Assembly: GCA_008690995.1 (NCBI GenBank) | Contig: VRMN01000001.1 | Coordinates: 5,332,001 to 5,396,000 of the forward strand | DNA from: Porphyridium purpureum | Taxonomy: Eukaryota > Rhodophyta > Bangiophyceae > Porphyridiales > Porphyridiaceae | Direction of reading: 5' to 3' | DNA: 64,000 nucleotides | Part shown: positions 17,921 to 27,895 of the stretch, in pieces | How positions within the stretch are numbered: the first letter of the stretch is position 1 | How the letters are laid out: each line of letters begins with the position of its first letter | Translations under genes and position numbers: made by a program | Notes under the pieces: generated by a model | The model's input: the letters and a program-made list of their open reading frames with translations, nothing else | Databases searched by the model: none | Told to the model about the DNA's origin: nothing

Positions 17921-20140
17921 TCAAATGTTGGACACGCTCCGCAGCATCCATTCGAGCCCTTTCTCGATGCATGAAAAGAGCTGCGCATGCGAGATACTGT
18001 AAAGCACTCGCACAGGCCCGAGCATAACGTGAGCAAGACCGGGCGGCACCGCGTGAGTGTACGAGCTGGCTCGAAAGCCATTCACAAGCAAGTCGCCTTG
18101 CATGGTGTGCGGATTATAAAGCCCTCGCTGCCTTGTCTGGAGTATGCTTTCCACCGCAGCAGCTTGGCCATCGGTGTCCACGAGCTCATCGCCCTTGCGG
18201 ATGTACCGCGCCTGCTGCACGCCGCGGCGCATCGTGTGCACATAGTGGCCCGGCGAGAGCGTTAAAGAGCGTCCATTGCTAGTGCCAAGTTCAAGGAAGT
18301 CAAACATGCCGACTTGAGTGCGGTGTCCGAACAAGTAAATGTCTGAAACCGGCTGCTTGGGATTGCCTGTGAGCACCCTGTCACCAATCATTAGGTGCTC
18401 CATGGCCCTCACGGTACCATCTACGAGCAGTACAGTGGCTGCCGCCGGGAAGCAACTTCCCGGTAGTTCCGCCTCTCCATCGCTGGTTGGTGTCGGGCTT
18501 TCCGTCGGCAATGCACTGGAACTATACTGCGGACGATTCGTTTCCTGTGGAACGTCTTCCGCCGTGCATTCGAGTGGTGAGTATACAGGCTTTGTGCACA
18601 TGACATCATCACGCAAATTGAACTCGTACACGGTGGTAAACGGCGCAAGTACGTCCGAGCGCGAACACGACGTTTGTAGATTCATGAGCAGAAATGAACT
18701 TTCTGTGGCAACCGTGCTCGATTGTGCAAAGCGATATCGTCCGTCCCGACATATAGGCACACGTCGCGCCGTCGCATTGTGGGCGATGGGTCCCTTGACT
18801 ACGGGATAGGGCAAGCTGCGAGTCACACTATCCCCATTGCTGCTCTGGAATACTATGCTCCACAGCAAGTTGTCGTCGGCATCGCACAAGTTCGAATAAA
18901 GCCAGTCCGACTGCGTCTCCGCGTTGCAGACCTCGCACGTACCCTGGGCGCCACAAAAGCCGGAACCGCAGTTCTTTGCGCTATCGCAAGGGCAGCCTAG
19001 ATCGCGCGACATCAAGTCGCCACATGTTGCGGCTTGGCATGCGCCTCCGAGGCAGACGCCGGAGCAGCACTCAGCATTCAAGTCACAAACATCACCAATT
19101 CGGCCGGCTTTCTCTTGCGCGTCAAAACACAACGACGAATCATTGGCGGATGAAAGGAGCGTCACAGCAATCCAATCCCGGAAAAAGCCCACATCGGTGG
19201 CTACTGCGGCACCAACTTCACTGGAAGCATTCGCAAACGACCACACGTGACTCAGAAGCGGTACCTCGGCGTCGCGCACAACGAAGCCAGCACTGCCTGT
19301 CAATCTCTGTGCCGAATAAACGTAAATATCATCCTTGCCCAGCATTTCGTCGACACATGCCTGCGACTTCATGTGCACAAACAAGCCAGCATCCGCTGTC
19401 AGCGAGACACTTTGCGTCACGTTGCTGTACTCTGAGCAGTGCTCGGCCCCGGCAGCGCGTCGAACAAGGCCATTGGGTGTTGTTTCCAGGGTCAAGAATG
19501 CCACAATATCATCGAGCTGTGCAGATGCCAGTTCAAAGAGTGTATTCACGGTAGTCCTCTCACTGCCGGTATCTGTAGAGAAATGCAAGACTGGTTCATT
19601 CAACAGCAACAAGCACAGATCTGCAGATCGCGCGATAAAGTCGTAGAACGGGTGACAGAACGACTGCGCGATTGCTAGGTCATTCAACTTGCTCCGATTC
19701 TGAACATCTGGCACCTGCACCACGTATGGCAGATTGCGCGACTCAACGCTATTCGGATCAGCTGTGAACGTATGCACGCATGAGGCGGCAGTCAGCACCC
19801 ATTGATCTCGGATGAGGTATCCTGCGCAGAGTGGCCGTCTTTCGTCTCCAATTTTAGCAGCCACCTTGACAACTCGATCATGTAATGCCTCCAGGGAAGC
19901 ATCAAGATGTGCTTTGGAGGAATTACTGCGAGATTCCTGATTTATACCTTCAGGTAGGTCCGCAGACATGGAGTCTCCGTGATCTCCTTCCTCACGACCA
20001 ATGAGGTCTTCACCGTCCAGCATGAGCTCATCGTGGCGCGTTGGAACACCATTCGAAGCCCCAAGAGTGAGCCCCAGTGCGGTAAGTGTGAGCAGCAGCA
20101 CGGGAAGCGCTGCACGGCGCCGCATCATGTTGTTCAGCAT
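17921..20140 (-). CDS. Secreted trypsin-like pseudoprotease fused to a Hint (Hog) autoprocessing domain
   Basis: From the ATG at 20140 the protein is 739 residues, starting with a signal peptide (RRRAALPVLLLTLTALGLTLG). Residues ~88-330 have a chymotrypsin-like fold: CAGYLIRDQWVLTAASC (105-121), SADLCLLLL (Asp174) and LTGSAGFVV (Ser283). The catalytic His of TAAHC is Ser120, so proteolysis is unlikely. A cysteine-rich stretch follows (352-406, CCSGVC, CGSGFCG). After a Ser/Thr/Pro linker a Hint domain starts at Cys563 (GSCFPAAATVLLVDG), with IGDRVL, and SLTLSPGHYVH (His632), like the T..H block of hedgehog Hog domains. Hint domains cut before their Cys and transfer the upstream part to a nucleophile. 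Processing here is inferred. No C-terminal intein HN motif was seen. Confidence 0.85.
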   Translation of the reverse strand: MLNNMMRRRAALPVLLLTLTALGLTLGASNGVPTRHDELMLDGEDLIGREEGDHGDSMSADLPEGINQESRSNSSKAHLDASLEALHDRVVKVAAKIGDERRPLCAGYLIRDQWVLTAASCVHTFTADPNSVESRNLPYVVQVPDVQNRSKLNDLAIAQSFCHPFYDFIARSADLCLLLLNEPVLHFSTDTGSERTTVNTLFELASAQLDDIVAFLTLETTPNGLVRRAAGAEHCSEYSNVTQSVSLTADAGLFVHMKSQACVDEMLGKDDIYVYSAQRLTGSAGFVVRDAEVPLLSHVWSFANASSEVGAAVATDVGFFRDWIAVTLLSSANDSSLCFDAQEKAGRIGDVCDLNAECCSGVCLGGACQAATCGDLMSRDLGCPCDSAKNCGSGFCGAQGTCEVCNAETQSDWLYSNLCDADDNLLWSIVFQSSNGDSVTRSLPYPVVKGPIAHNATARRVPICRDGRYRFAQSSTVATESSFLLMNLQTSCSRSDVLAPFTTVYEFNLRDDVMCTKPVYSPLECTAEDVPQETNRPQYSSSALPTESPTPTSDGEAELPGSCFPAAATVLLVDGTVRAMEHLMIGDRVLTGNPKQPVSDIYLFGHRTQVGMFDFLELGTSNGRSLTLSPGHYVHTMRRGVQQARYIRKGDELVDTDGQAAAVESILQTRQRGLYNPHTMQGDLLVNGFRASSYTHAVPPGLAHVMLGPVRVLYSISHAQLFSCIEKGLEWMLRSVSNI

Positions 20141-21019
20141 CCACGCGCACCTCGGCGGTACTTTCCCGTGACCAATGCTACACAGAGTATCAATGAGCAA
20201 TAACAGGTTCAGCAGCTGCAAACGCAGAGGCACAGCAGTCTTGTCCTTGGGTCTTTGTCTCCACTTGCTGTATACTCCTGTGGCGCACGTCGTAAGCTGG
20301 CGCTTTATACCACACACTTACGCGATGAGAAGGACCGGCCGGCTGCGGTCGACTCCGGTTCCACTGAACAGTCCATCAGCCGAGCAGCCGAGCAGCCGAG
20401 CAGCCAGCCGGTCGTCGCCCTCATTCGGCGTCATCTTGTCCCAACACCGTGGCGACAGCACCACGCGTGGACGAGACTCACGCTTCAACCTTGCACGCAC
20501 GCATTCCAAACCAGCACAAGCGCAGAGCGCGGCGTGCCGGCGAAACAGGCAAGTCACGATTTCATTCACCAGTGTCAGCAATACAAGGCAGACAAGCAGC
20601 TGTGCGACGGCGCTCACGTGCTCGGCCACGCTCCTCCGCTGCCCAAATCCCATTTGAATGAATGCCGTATGTCCGTCCGTCCGTCCGTGTATCGGTCCCG
20701 CTGTAGGGTTTCCGAAAAGGTTTGTTGTAAAAACACCCCAAAATATCACAAATAACTGTACTTGCGTTGAAGCACGAACGGACGCGACCGAGATCGCAAC
20801 CGGACGCCACGTGAGCGCACCTGCTTTTTCCAAATCGCCGTCCGTCTGCAGAATCGGTAGTGTTCCTCCCTCCCTTCCCGTGCAGCACGCCAACAGCCTT
20901 CAGCGCAACACGATGAGTTCCACAGCCGCGAATCTGTTTTTGACCGCGCTCTTTTATTGACACTCGCAGTGTGTGTCACGCGTTGTCGGTCAGTTTCATC
21001 AACAAGGCGCCCTCACTTC
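20141..21019. other. Upstream region of the Hint gene with simple repeats
   Basis: 879 bp. Contains an AGCAGCCG repeat (about 20377-20412), a (TCCG)n tract (20671-20690), a telo-box in reverse (TAGGGTTT, 20704-20711) and CTGTAC at 20756. Minus-strand open frames across it carry no domain and read through these repeats. Confidence 0.55.
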
Positions 21020-23743
21020 TCAGAACCCGCCATCCAGAAGACGATTGAACTCCTTATACTCTGCATCCGCAGTGTCACTGTTGACACGTCCCGGCTGGGC
21101 AAGTTCCGGAAGTTGCACATTCTTCTTTCTTGTTTGCTTCGAACCAGGCGCAGTGCCCCGAAAATCGCGCAGGTACTCCATCACCGAGCGATTGAGGGCC
21201 AGACCGCTCTGATTCATGAGCTGCAGCGCCTGCTCAATCGATGGCATGTCATCGCTTGCGCGGCATGCCGCCAGTACGGTGAGCAAAGTCTGCTCGGAGA
21301 TTTCCTGGCACTGGCTACGCATGGAAGAGAACACAGAGACAATTTTTTCCAAGTCGGCCGCGTCCCGAATGAGAGCCTGGAAGTAGCGGTCCGTGAGCGA
21401 ATAGCCACCCATCTTGTTCATCTGCTCAATGTACGTACAGGCTAGTCGCATCCCGCGTGGATGCAGCAGCATCGCATCAATCATGGCCTCCCAAGTCTCT
21501 CGACGCGGTTGCACGCCACGATCGCCCATTTCTTTCCACACGCGTTGAGCGCTTTCCAGGTCAAGGGTCAAACCAAAGCCTCCGATCAAAGCCTCGTACA
21601 CTTCACAATCGGGGACGACACCGCGCTGCGTCATCTGCACGTAATATTCAACGCCAATCTCCATCAACCGAGCATCCGCGCACGAACGAATCACCGCCGC
21701 GTACGCCCTGGCCGTTGGCGAGCGCTGGTGCTTGCGTGCTCGCTTCCCGCTTCCTGACGATGATGAAGAAACATCCCACCAAGAATTTAAGATTGCCACC
21801 GATTCGCGCACGGCTCCGCTGCTCGAGCTCAAGCGCAGTGCGCTCTCAAACGAGCGACGCTCACCTTGAATACTCTCCTGGTGTTCTAAAATGCGTGTCG
21901 CCACACCTTGAAACGTGTTACGTGGACGTGTCGTCGTCGAAGAGATCAACGCAGAACCTCCCACTAGTGCTCCCGGTCCGTTCTTTTCATCCACTTTGCT
22001 TCGGGACGCACGCTCCTCAAGTGCCATACATTCGAACACAGCCAGAACGCGCTCGTACATAGCGGTAGTGACACCGTATCCGGCATTCTCGGCGGCCGCG
22101 AGCTGCTCGAGCGCGCTGTCCGGCACAAACTCACCGAGCCTGCATTCAAGCAGTGCGCGCGCGAGATAAAGGCTGCGCTCGTCCATAGCATCATTTTCCT
22201 GGGTCTGCACGAGTTCAAGCACGCCAAAGGCATCCAGAGTTCGTAAACCCGTCCTCGCAGAGGCACTGCACACTTGCAGGACCATGCTTGCGCTGGGCTG
22301 GACGCCATAGGTCTGTGGCATCAGCTGTATGAGCTCAAGCGCGGCGTCGAGCTGCTGTGTCGTGCAGTAGAATGCAACAACCGCCTCTAGACACTGACTG
22401 CACATTGAGAGCTCGCAGGCGCGCATCTGATTTAGCACCTGCTTTGCAGTAACGATGTCTTGTTGTTGCAGCGTCTCGTCTAGCATCGCTGCGGCAACCG
22501 CGCGGCTGAAATTCCAGCCGCGACGTTGCAGCTCATCGAGGCAAGCTGTGTAGCCCAGCGCAGGGCGCGGCTCCGACCTAAAGAGCACGCGCAGATACTG
22601 CGCGCACGTGAATTTCGTTTCCATGCGTCTTTCAAAGCAGTCATTCAGCACCTCTAGCGCATCAGCAGTGCGTTCGGCGCGGTTCTCTTGTTCATTGAGC
22701 AGACTTGTAATGAGTGCGTGCCGCGCGTTGAGTCGAAGCGATTCGCGAGACGGGTATACCTGGTCGTTTCGGTTCAATATTTCCAGTGCGCACAAAGGCG
22801 CGACGCGCGCCAGGTTGCCCATCAGAACCGATTCGGTCTCCTCGTCAAAACGGATGCCAAAATGCCTGGCGCCTGACCAAATGTCAAGTGCGAGGTCGAC
22901 CTCTTGCACTTGAAAGGCGGCACGGATGCCACCAGCAACGAGCTCTGCGTCGTCAACATTTCCTTTCTCCAGACCTAAGGCCTTGAGCGCGGCACGGTAA
23001 ACGCGCAGTGCGCTGGAGTACAGGCGCGTCTTCAGACACTCACGTAGCAAAGCCACAAACATATTCATAGCCGCGTTGCGCATGTCCACACCTCGCTTTA
23101 CTGCCTTTGCGTTGCCGTGCTCTTTGACAAGCTTCTCAAGCTGTGCCTCGACCTGCTTCCCCGTCATGGTCCGCCGCGGTTCTCGTTTGGACTTGGCACC
23201 AGATGCTATGTCGCTTTGCTTGCGTCGCGTTTTCGGTGTCGGTTCAGTCGTCTCTTGTGCGCGCTTGCGCGAACCAGACTTGCGCAGCACGCCATGCTGC
23301 TTTACAGCCGCGCGTGCTTTCCTTCTCTCCTTCTTCTTCTTTTGCTCGCGCGTCTCGTTGTCCTTCGGGCCGTTCTCCGGGCCACCGTCTCCGGCAGGCA
23401 CCGCGTGTTTTCTTGGGTCCTGCGCGCTCCCACGCGGTGACCGACGCGAAGACCGAGGGGCGAGCTGAGACCGCTTTGTGTTCTCTCCTTGACTGGGCGC
23501 CGCGTTTGGCTCACCTTGCACCGAAGCGAGTTCGTTCGCCTTGCCACGGCGGGCTGCTGCGCTGCCGATGCCAAACTGGAGCACCTCCTGCCGCAAGCAG
23601 GCGCACGGGACGGCTCGACGCGACTGGGCCCTCGCGCGCGCTACGCTGCCGGGGGCACGCGGCGAGGGGTTCGAGCCGGCGTTGGAGTAGCGCCTTCGCG
23701 CGTGCAACGCTGGCAGGATGAATAGCAGCATCGAGGCCAGCAT
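21020..23743 (-). CDS. Pentatricopeptide-like (PPR) organellar RNA-binding protein
   Basis: 907 residues from the ATG at 23743 (MLASMLLFILPALHARRRY); 23731 is an alternative. The N-terminus looks like an organelle-targeting peptide, followed by a ~180-residue Lys/Arg-rich disordered region (QKKKKERRKARAAV). From ~200 on, paired helices repeat with PPR character: TARAYAAVIRSCADARLMEIGVEYY, then VYEALIGGFGLTLDLESAQRVW and TWEAMIDAMLL. PPR proteins bind organellar transcripts for processing or translation; plastid or mitochondrion cannot be told apart. The frame remains open ~190 codons further upstream, antisense to WDR24, and is not used. Its start overlaps that of WDR24 head to head. Confidence 0.82.
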   Translation of the reverse strand: MLASMLLFILPALHARRRYSNAGSNPSPRAPGSVARARAQSRRAVPCACLRQEVLQFGIGSAAARRGKANELASVQGEPNAAPSQGENTKRSQLAPRSSRRSPRGSAQDPRKHAVPAGDGGPENGPKDNETREQKKKKERRKARAAVKQHGVLRKSGSRKRAQETTEPTPKTRRKQSDIASGAKSKREPRRTMTGKQVEAQLEKLVKEHGNAKAVKRGVDMRNAAMNMFVALLRECLKTRLYSSALRVYRAALKALGLEKGNVDDAELVAGGIRAAFQVQEVDLALDIWSGARHFGIRFDEETESVLMGNLARVAPLCALEILNRNDQVYPSRESLRLNARHALITSLLNEQENRAERTADALEVLNDCFERRMETKFTCAQYLRVLFRSEPRPALGYTACLDELQRRGWNFSRAVAAAMLDETLQQQDIVTAKQVLNQMRACELSMCSQCLEAVVAFYCTTQQLDAALELIQLMPQTYGVQPSASMVLQVCSASARTGLRTLDAFGVLELVQTQENDAMDERSLYLARALLECRLGEFVPDSALEQLAAAENAGYGVTTAMYERVLAVFECMALEERASRSKVDEKNGPGALVGGSALISSTTTRPRNTFQGVATRILEHQESIQGERRSFESALRLSSSSGAVRESVAILNSWWDVSSSSSGSGKRARKHQRSPTARAYAAVIRSCADARLMEIGVEYYVQMTQRGVVPDCEVYEALIGGFGLTLDLESAQRVWKEMGDRGVQPRRETWEAMIDAMLLHPRGMRLACTYIEQMNKMGGYSLTDRYFQALIRDAADLEKIVSVFSSMRSQCQEISEQTLLTVLAACRASDDMPSIEQALQLMNQSGLALNRSVMEYLRDFRGTAPGSKQTRKKNVQLPELAQPGRVNSDTADAEYKEFNRLLDGGF

Positions 23744-26700
23744 CCACGTGGGTTCCGCGCTTTCGGCTATCAGCGACTCGCCGGATGGGCAGTTGATTGC
23801 CGCCGGAGGGCGCACCGTGTTGAAGTTGTTACGTGTCAGTGAGCATGAGACAGACAGGACCAGAGCCGAGTTTGTGGAAGTGGCGTCGCTGCGCACAGCG
23901 CGGCGGCGTTCGCTCAAGTATAGCACAAACGATGTGCAATGGCACCCGTCGGATATGGGCCGGTTGGCGACGGGGAGCACCGACGGGTCGCTCGCGGTGT
24001 GGCGCGTGGAGACCAGAAATAACCAGGAGCCCGAAGTTGTGCAGGCACATGCGCGCTCGGTCAATCGCGTGTGCTGGCATCCAAGTCGTGCGCACGATAC
24101 GCTGTTGCTCAGCACCTCGCAAGACTCGACACTTAAGTTGTGGGACACGCGGGCCCCGACGAATTGGCCCAGCTTTGTGATCAATTGTTCGGCGGCCGCG
24201 CGAGACGCCGCTTTCAACCAGTTCACGCCAAGCGTTCTAGCTGTCGCGCTGGATTCGGGCGCGCTCGAGCTGTATGACCTCCGTGTCGGTTCGAGTTCAG
24301 GCAACGTCGACATTTCAAATCAGCACGGCGCCGCAGCTTCCAGCCGAGGCCTGTTCAGCGTACAGGTTCACTCTGGTCCCGCGCTTGCCATTTCCTGGCA
24401 CCCATACATGCCCGGCATTCTGGCGACGGGCGGTCGTGACCAGATCATTCGCGTGTGGAGTATACGCGCTGAGACATTGCCGTCGCTCGCTCGAGAATTT
24501 CATTTCAAGCAGGCATCGGCCGAGAGCAGCGGTAGCATCCACAACAACAGCAGTGCCGCAGGGCCCAGTAAGACGAACATGAACAGCAATGCTGGACTTA
24601 GTATACAAGCTGCGTCGCCCAACGTGACGACCGAGATGCCGTCTGGGTCGTTCTCGCACTTGTCAATGTCCATAGCGTCACCAACTCCACACGGCGGTGC
24701 TTCGTCACCGTATGGTGCACGCTGCTTTCCCCTGGCGTCGCCGTCAATTTCAGCGGATCACGATGCAATCTCGGTGGCGGGGTATGGAACAGGTACAGCC
24801 GAGTCATATCAGCATCAGTATCCTTACGCGCGCGACTTGTCGTCGGCCAGCCTCCGCGGTGCTGAGCGACCACTCGGCGCGGGGGCTGCCAGTCGCGGAC
24901 ATGTTCATGGGCAGGGCCTACCTTACTCGCATCACGTGCGCTCTAAGTCGGTTGTATCCGTTCTGGCGTCGAGCCCGAGTCGGTCCACTCCCTGGGTAGA
25001 CCTATTTTCGAGCACACGTGGTGGCATGGGTAGCCACCGGCTACAGCATCTGCAGCAAGATGGCTCGATACACGGCTCTGGAATCTTTGGCTCGCCCGCC
25101 AAGGAACGCTGGTGGAGGGAGAAAGACAACCACCCAAGCCATGACAGAAGTGCGACGCAAAGCATTCACGGTGGAATCTATGGGTTTGCTGGGCAAAGCG
25201 GCTTGGCAGGCTCCCACTCGCAGGTGCAAATGATGAGCCTCAGCGCAGATAATATTATTTCTATGCAGACACTGGCGGCGGTGGCGCGAATCGCATGGCG
25301 ACAGAGCAAGCGCCCCGTCCACGAGGGCAGCAGCAGTGGCACTGCTGCCTTTCGCGGTATTTTCGATGAAGATTCAGAGCATGACCCCGTTTCCGATGAC
25401 TTCACATGTCAGATTGCATCGGTTGCTTCGCTGCTTGATAGTCGAATCCACGTGTGGGACTTGCGGTCGCCCAATGTGCCGCGCTACTCCATGTGCGGAC
25501 TGCGGGAAACTGTAACGTCGATGCTGTGGTCCCATGATGACCGAATGTACGCGTGTTCTAGGGATGGACTCGTGGCGCGTTTTTCGCTGCAGCGAGCTCT
25601 GCAGCCGCACTCGGCTTTGCCGCTTGCACCCTTCTCTGTTTCGGCACATGGTCGTATTGCCTTTATGGAGGGTAGCAACGTCGAGAACGTCCACCGGCGC
25701 TTCGCGCGAAGTAACTTTGTGAGCCACCTAGCAGACCGGGCTGCGGCGGCCGCCACGTCCGCTGATGGTAGTTTCGATACAACTTACGCAGTAGCTCAAG
25801 GAGCGTCTCGCAGTCAGACGCCCAAGCAGACGAGAGTTTTGCCGCAGTCCGTCGCAACGGCGACGGATCCCCTTCCTTCAGACTATTCCGACCTAGAAGA
25901 CATGTCGCTTCTTTCCAGTGTGTTCCAACGACTCAAGGAAAACCGAAATGCATCTGGAAATGGGGCGGCGCGACAATGGGACACACAGGACAATACGTCG
26001 AAATCTACTGTACAAACGAAGCTGGAGACACCTGTTTCACAATCAGACTCAAACAATGATCTGATGGAGCTCGCTTCAGCATCACGTGTCCGCCTTGTTT
26101 CAGTAGTCGCCACGGGAGGCGTCTCTCCGTCAACTATGCGCACACTTGCACTCAAGTATTGCCTCATGAAGCGACATGATGGAGCGCCCAGCTGCGCGAC
26201 GCGATTGGTCGCACAGCTTTTGGAACAAAATGCGGAAATTGCAAGTGCGCATGGTTGCAATATGACCGCCTCTGTGTTTGACGCGGTACGCATTTTGCTT
26301 TCACGAAGCCATGCTGAGACGTCTCGATTGCATCACGTTCCAGGCGATGGTAAAAAACCCACGAATCTGCCAATATCTGTGCTTGATGAAGTGCTGCTGA
26401 ACGCATGTGCTCAGTTCTTGCAGGATGCTTTGAGCCTGTTTGCCGCTTCACGGGACGTGCAGTCGATATCGGTGCTCTCTTGTGTGCTTTCTCGGCTCGG
26501 AGCAAAAGGGCGCACTCAGGGGTTTAGCAACGCTCCTGAGACGGAATCACTAGAAATTTCGGCTACAGCGGAGCGAATCTGCGGGCAAATGGAGTCCAGC
26601 TTGATCGTGCAGCAGGCGACGGGCGCGTACCTGGACATTTTGTACCGTTTTCGGATCCCGCAGCAGGCAGTCGAGGTCATGCACACCACGCCAGTCCCGC

Positions 26701-26936
26701 AAGTGCGCCAACTGAATTGCCAGAACACCCGCATCTTTCACAAGATAGAGAAAGGCGTCTCGGCGATTCGCTGCGCCTATTGTCTTCGCAACGTGCGTGG
26801 CCCAATTGTGTGGTGCCAAGGTTGTGGACACGGTTATCATATTAGTTGCCTTGAATTGTGGTTTGGTGACCAGGTTGTTTGCGCAGATATGCACTGTATG
26901 CATGTCTGTGAACGAGAGAAAGAAAGCTCACTGTGA
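23718..26936 (+). CDS. WDR24: WDR24 / Sea2-like GATOR2 subunit
   Basis: 1,072 residues. GATOR2 (yeast SEACAT) relays amino-acid status to TORC1 at the lysosome or vacuole. An N-terminal WD40 propeller is readable: NDVQWHPSDMGRLATGSTDGSLAVW, VNRVCWHPSRAHDTLLLSTSQD, ALAISWHPYMPGILATGGRDQIIRVW. A Ser/Gly-rich insert of ~230 residues interrupts it (~275-505) before further blades (VASLLDSRIHVWDLRSP). The C-terminus is a cross-brace zinc RING: CAYCLRNVRGPIVWCQGC (~1017), then GHGYHISCLELWF and HCMHVC, as in WDR24. WDR59 is the nearest alternative, but the propeller-then-RING layout and the RTVLKLLRV start favour WDR24. Normal members are ~800 residues; the insert explains the extra length. Confidence 0.85.
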   Translation: MNSSIEASIHVGSALSAISDSPDGQLIAAGGRTVLKLLRVSEHETDRTRAEFVEVASLRTARRRSLKYSTNDVQWHPSDMGRLATGSTDGSLAVWRVETRNNQEPEVVQAHARSVNRVCWHPSRAHDTLLLSTSQDSTLKLWDTRAPTNWPSFVINCSAAARDAAFNQFTPSVLAVALDSGALELYDLRVGSSSGNVDISNQHGAAASSRGLFSVQVHSGPALAISWHPYMPGILATGGRDQIIRVWSIRAETLPSLAREFHFKQASAESSGSIHNNSSAAGPSKTNMNSNAGLSIQAASPNVTTEMPSGSFSHLSMSIASPTPHGGASSPYGARCFPLASPSISADHDAISVAGYGTGTAESYQHQYPYARDLSSASLRGAERPLGAGAASRGHVHGQGLPYSHHVRSKSVVSVLASSPSRSTPWVDLFSSTRGGMGSHRLQHLQQDGSIHGSGIFGSPAKERWWREKDNHPSHDRSATQSIHGGIYGFAGQSGLAGSHSQVQMMSLSADNIISMQTLAAVARIAWRQSKRPVHEGSSSGTAAFRGIFDEDSEHDPVSDDFTCQIASVASLLDSRIHVWDLRSPNVPRYSMCGLRETVTSMLWSHDDRMYACSRDGLVARFSLQRALQPHSALPLAPFSVSAHGRIAFMEGSNVENVHRRFARSNFVSHLADRAAAAATSADGSFDTTYAVAQGASRSQTPKQTRVLPQSVATATDPLPSDYSDLEDMSLLSSVFQRLKENRNASGNGAARQWDTQDNTSKSTVQTKLETPVSQSDSNNDLMELASASRVRLVSVVATGGVSPSTMRTLALKYCLMKRHDGAPSCATRLVAQLLEQNAEIASAHGCNMTASVFDAVRILLSRSHAETSRLHHVPGDGKKPTNLPISVLDEVLLNACAQFLQDALSLFAASRDVQSISVLSCVLSRLGAKGRTQGFSNAPETESLEISATAERICGQMESSLIVQQATGAYLDILYRFRIPQQAVEVMHTTPVPQVRQLNCQNTRIFHKIEKGVSAIRCAYCLRNVRGPIVWCQGCGHGYHISCLELWFGDQVVCADMHCMHVCEREKESSL

Positions 26937-27022
26937 GCTGCAGCACACACTGTGGGTCCGATCATCATGAAACTTCTTGTTTATAATTCAGTCATCGCAA
27001 ACAAGGTCGAAAAGAGGAGCCC

Positions 27023-27625
27023 TTAATCTGTCACCTCGCGTTGCGCAACGACTCGCGCACCTTCTTCCCGCTTTTTGCTTTTTCTCACCTTGTCACTCTT
27101 TGTCTTCTTGTCTTTCTTCTTGCGGCGCTTATCGATCGTAAGTGATATACCCGGCTCCAAAGGTGTCTGTATGTCTAGGCTGGCAGACTCACTTGGCTGC
27201 AGTGCTCCAGCGGCCGCGGCCTGTTCGAGTCGTTGCACACGCCTGAGCTTATTCAAACTGGCTGGACGGCAAGTCCTTCCCGCACATGCCAGCAGCAACG
27301 CGTCGTCAAGATTGGACACCAATGCCGCGGCCGCCGACGCAGACGCGTGACCTGCGTCCTCTTCGCTGCTGCGTGTTCCGCGTTTTGCGCCTTTCCCTTT
27401 TCTCCGGAGCGACTCATCAAACGCCGACACCCACCACTGCGCCGTATCCGGGTGCCACTCGGACTTTTTCTGCTGCGCCTTTGACGCGCCCAGTCCCAGC
27501 TTGTCGACGTTCTCCTTGAGCTCCAGCGGTTGCGTGGCGCCATTTCGGGCGGCCCCAAGCCCGCTTCCGTCTGTCCAGCCCATGTTGCGCAGCATCCGCA
27601 CCGCTGCGCCCGCCGCGGCCGCCAT
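27023..27625 (-). CDS. G-patch protein, PINX1-like
   Basis: 200 residues from the ATG at 27625. An N-terminal G-patch is clear: MLRNMGWTDGSGLGAARNGATQPLELKENVDKLGLGA (glycine pattern of residues ~11-47). G-patch proteins bind and activate DEAH helicases in splicing and ribosome assembly. The domain at the extreme N-terminus, then SEWHPDTAQWW, and a Lys-rich tail (KRRKKKDKKTKSDK) resemble PINX1/Gno1, a nucleolar factor for rRNA processing; that identity is inference. It converges on WDR24 with an 86-bp gap. Its upstream region has CTGTAC and telo-box words. Confidence 0.82.
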   Translation of the reverse strand: MAAAAGAAVRMLRNMGWTDGSGLGAARNGATQPLELKENVDKLGLGASKAQQKKSEWHPDTAQWWVSAFDESLRRKGKGAKRGTRSSEEDAGHASASAAAALVSNLDDALLLACAGRTCRPASLNKLRRVQRLEQAAAAGALQPSESASLDIQTPLEPGISLTIDKRRKKKDKKTKSDKVRKSKKREEGARVVAQREVTD

Positions 27626-27799
27626 CGTACTGGGAGTCTCTCTACACTTTCACACAAGCAAACACATCCGTCTCTCTCTCTCACACACACACGCCACCCA
27701 CTCCCACACCAACTCGTCGCTAGTTGGTCACCGGCCGGCTCCCTCATTCGCGCTCGCGCCCCAAAATCATAAAACAGAGCCGCGAAATGAGAAAATAAA

Positions 27800-27847
27800 C
27801 TGTACCCCCACTTTACCCTAACTGCACTTGCGAGGATGAAACCCTAA
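27800..27847. promoter_or_regulatory. CTGTAC / telo-box cluster upstream of the G-patch gene
   Basis: CTGTAC (27800-27805), TTACCCTAA (27813-27821), CTGCACTT (27822-27829, a variant unit also seen in the array at 362) and telo-box AAACCCTAA (27839-27847) lie within 48 bp, about 175-220 bp before the G-patch ATG and just past the IleRS stop. Words are seen directly; function is inferred from recurrence elsewhere in the window. Confidence 0.5.
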
Positions 27848-27895
27848 GCGCGCGCGCTCTTTTCTGCTCGGTTTGCAGTGGGGCAGCGATCCTTT

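Noticed and set aside
20318-20963. Minus-strand frames upstream of the Hint gene
   Set aside because: They pass through simple repeats (TCCG and AGCAGCCG), lack domains and have no proper ATG.
23744-24313. 190-codon N-terminal extension of the PPR protein
   Set aside because: It has no ATG at its head and runs antisense through the WDR24 propeller, whose own frame is strongly supported.
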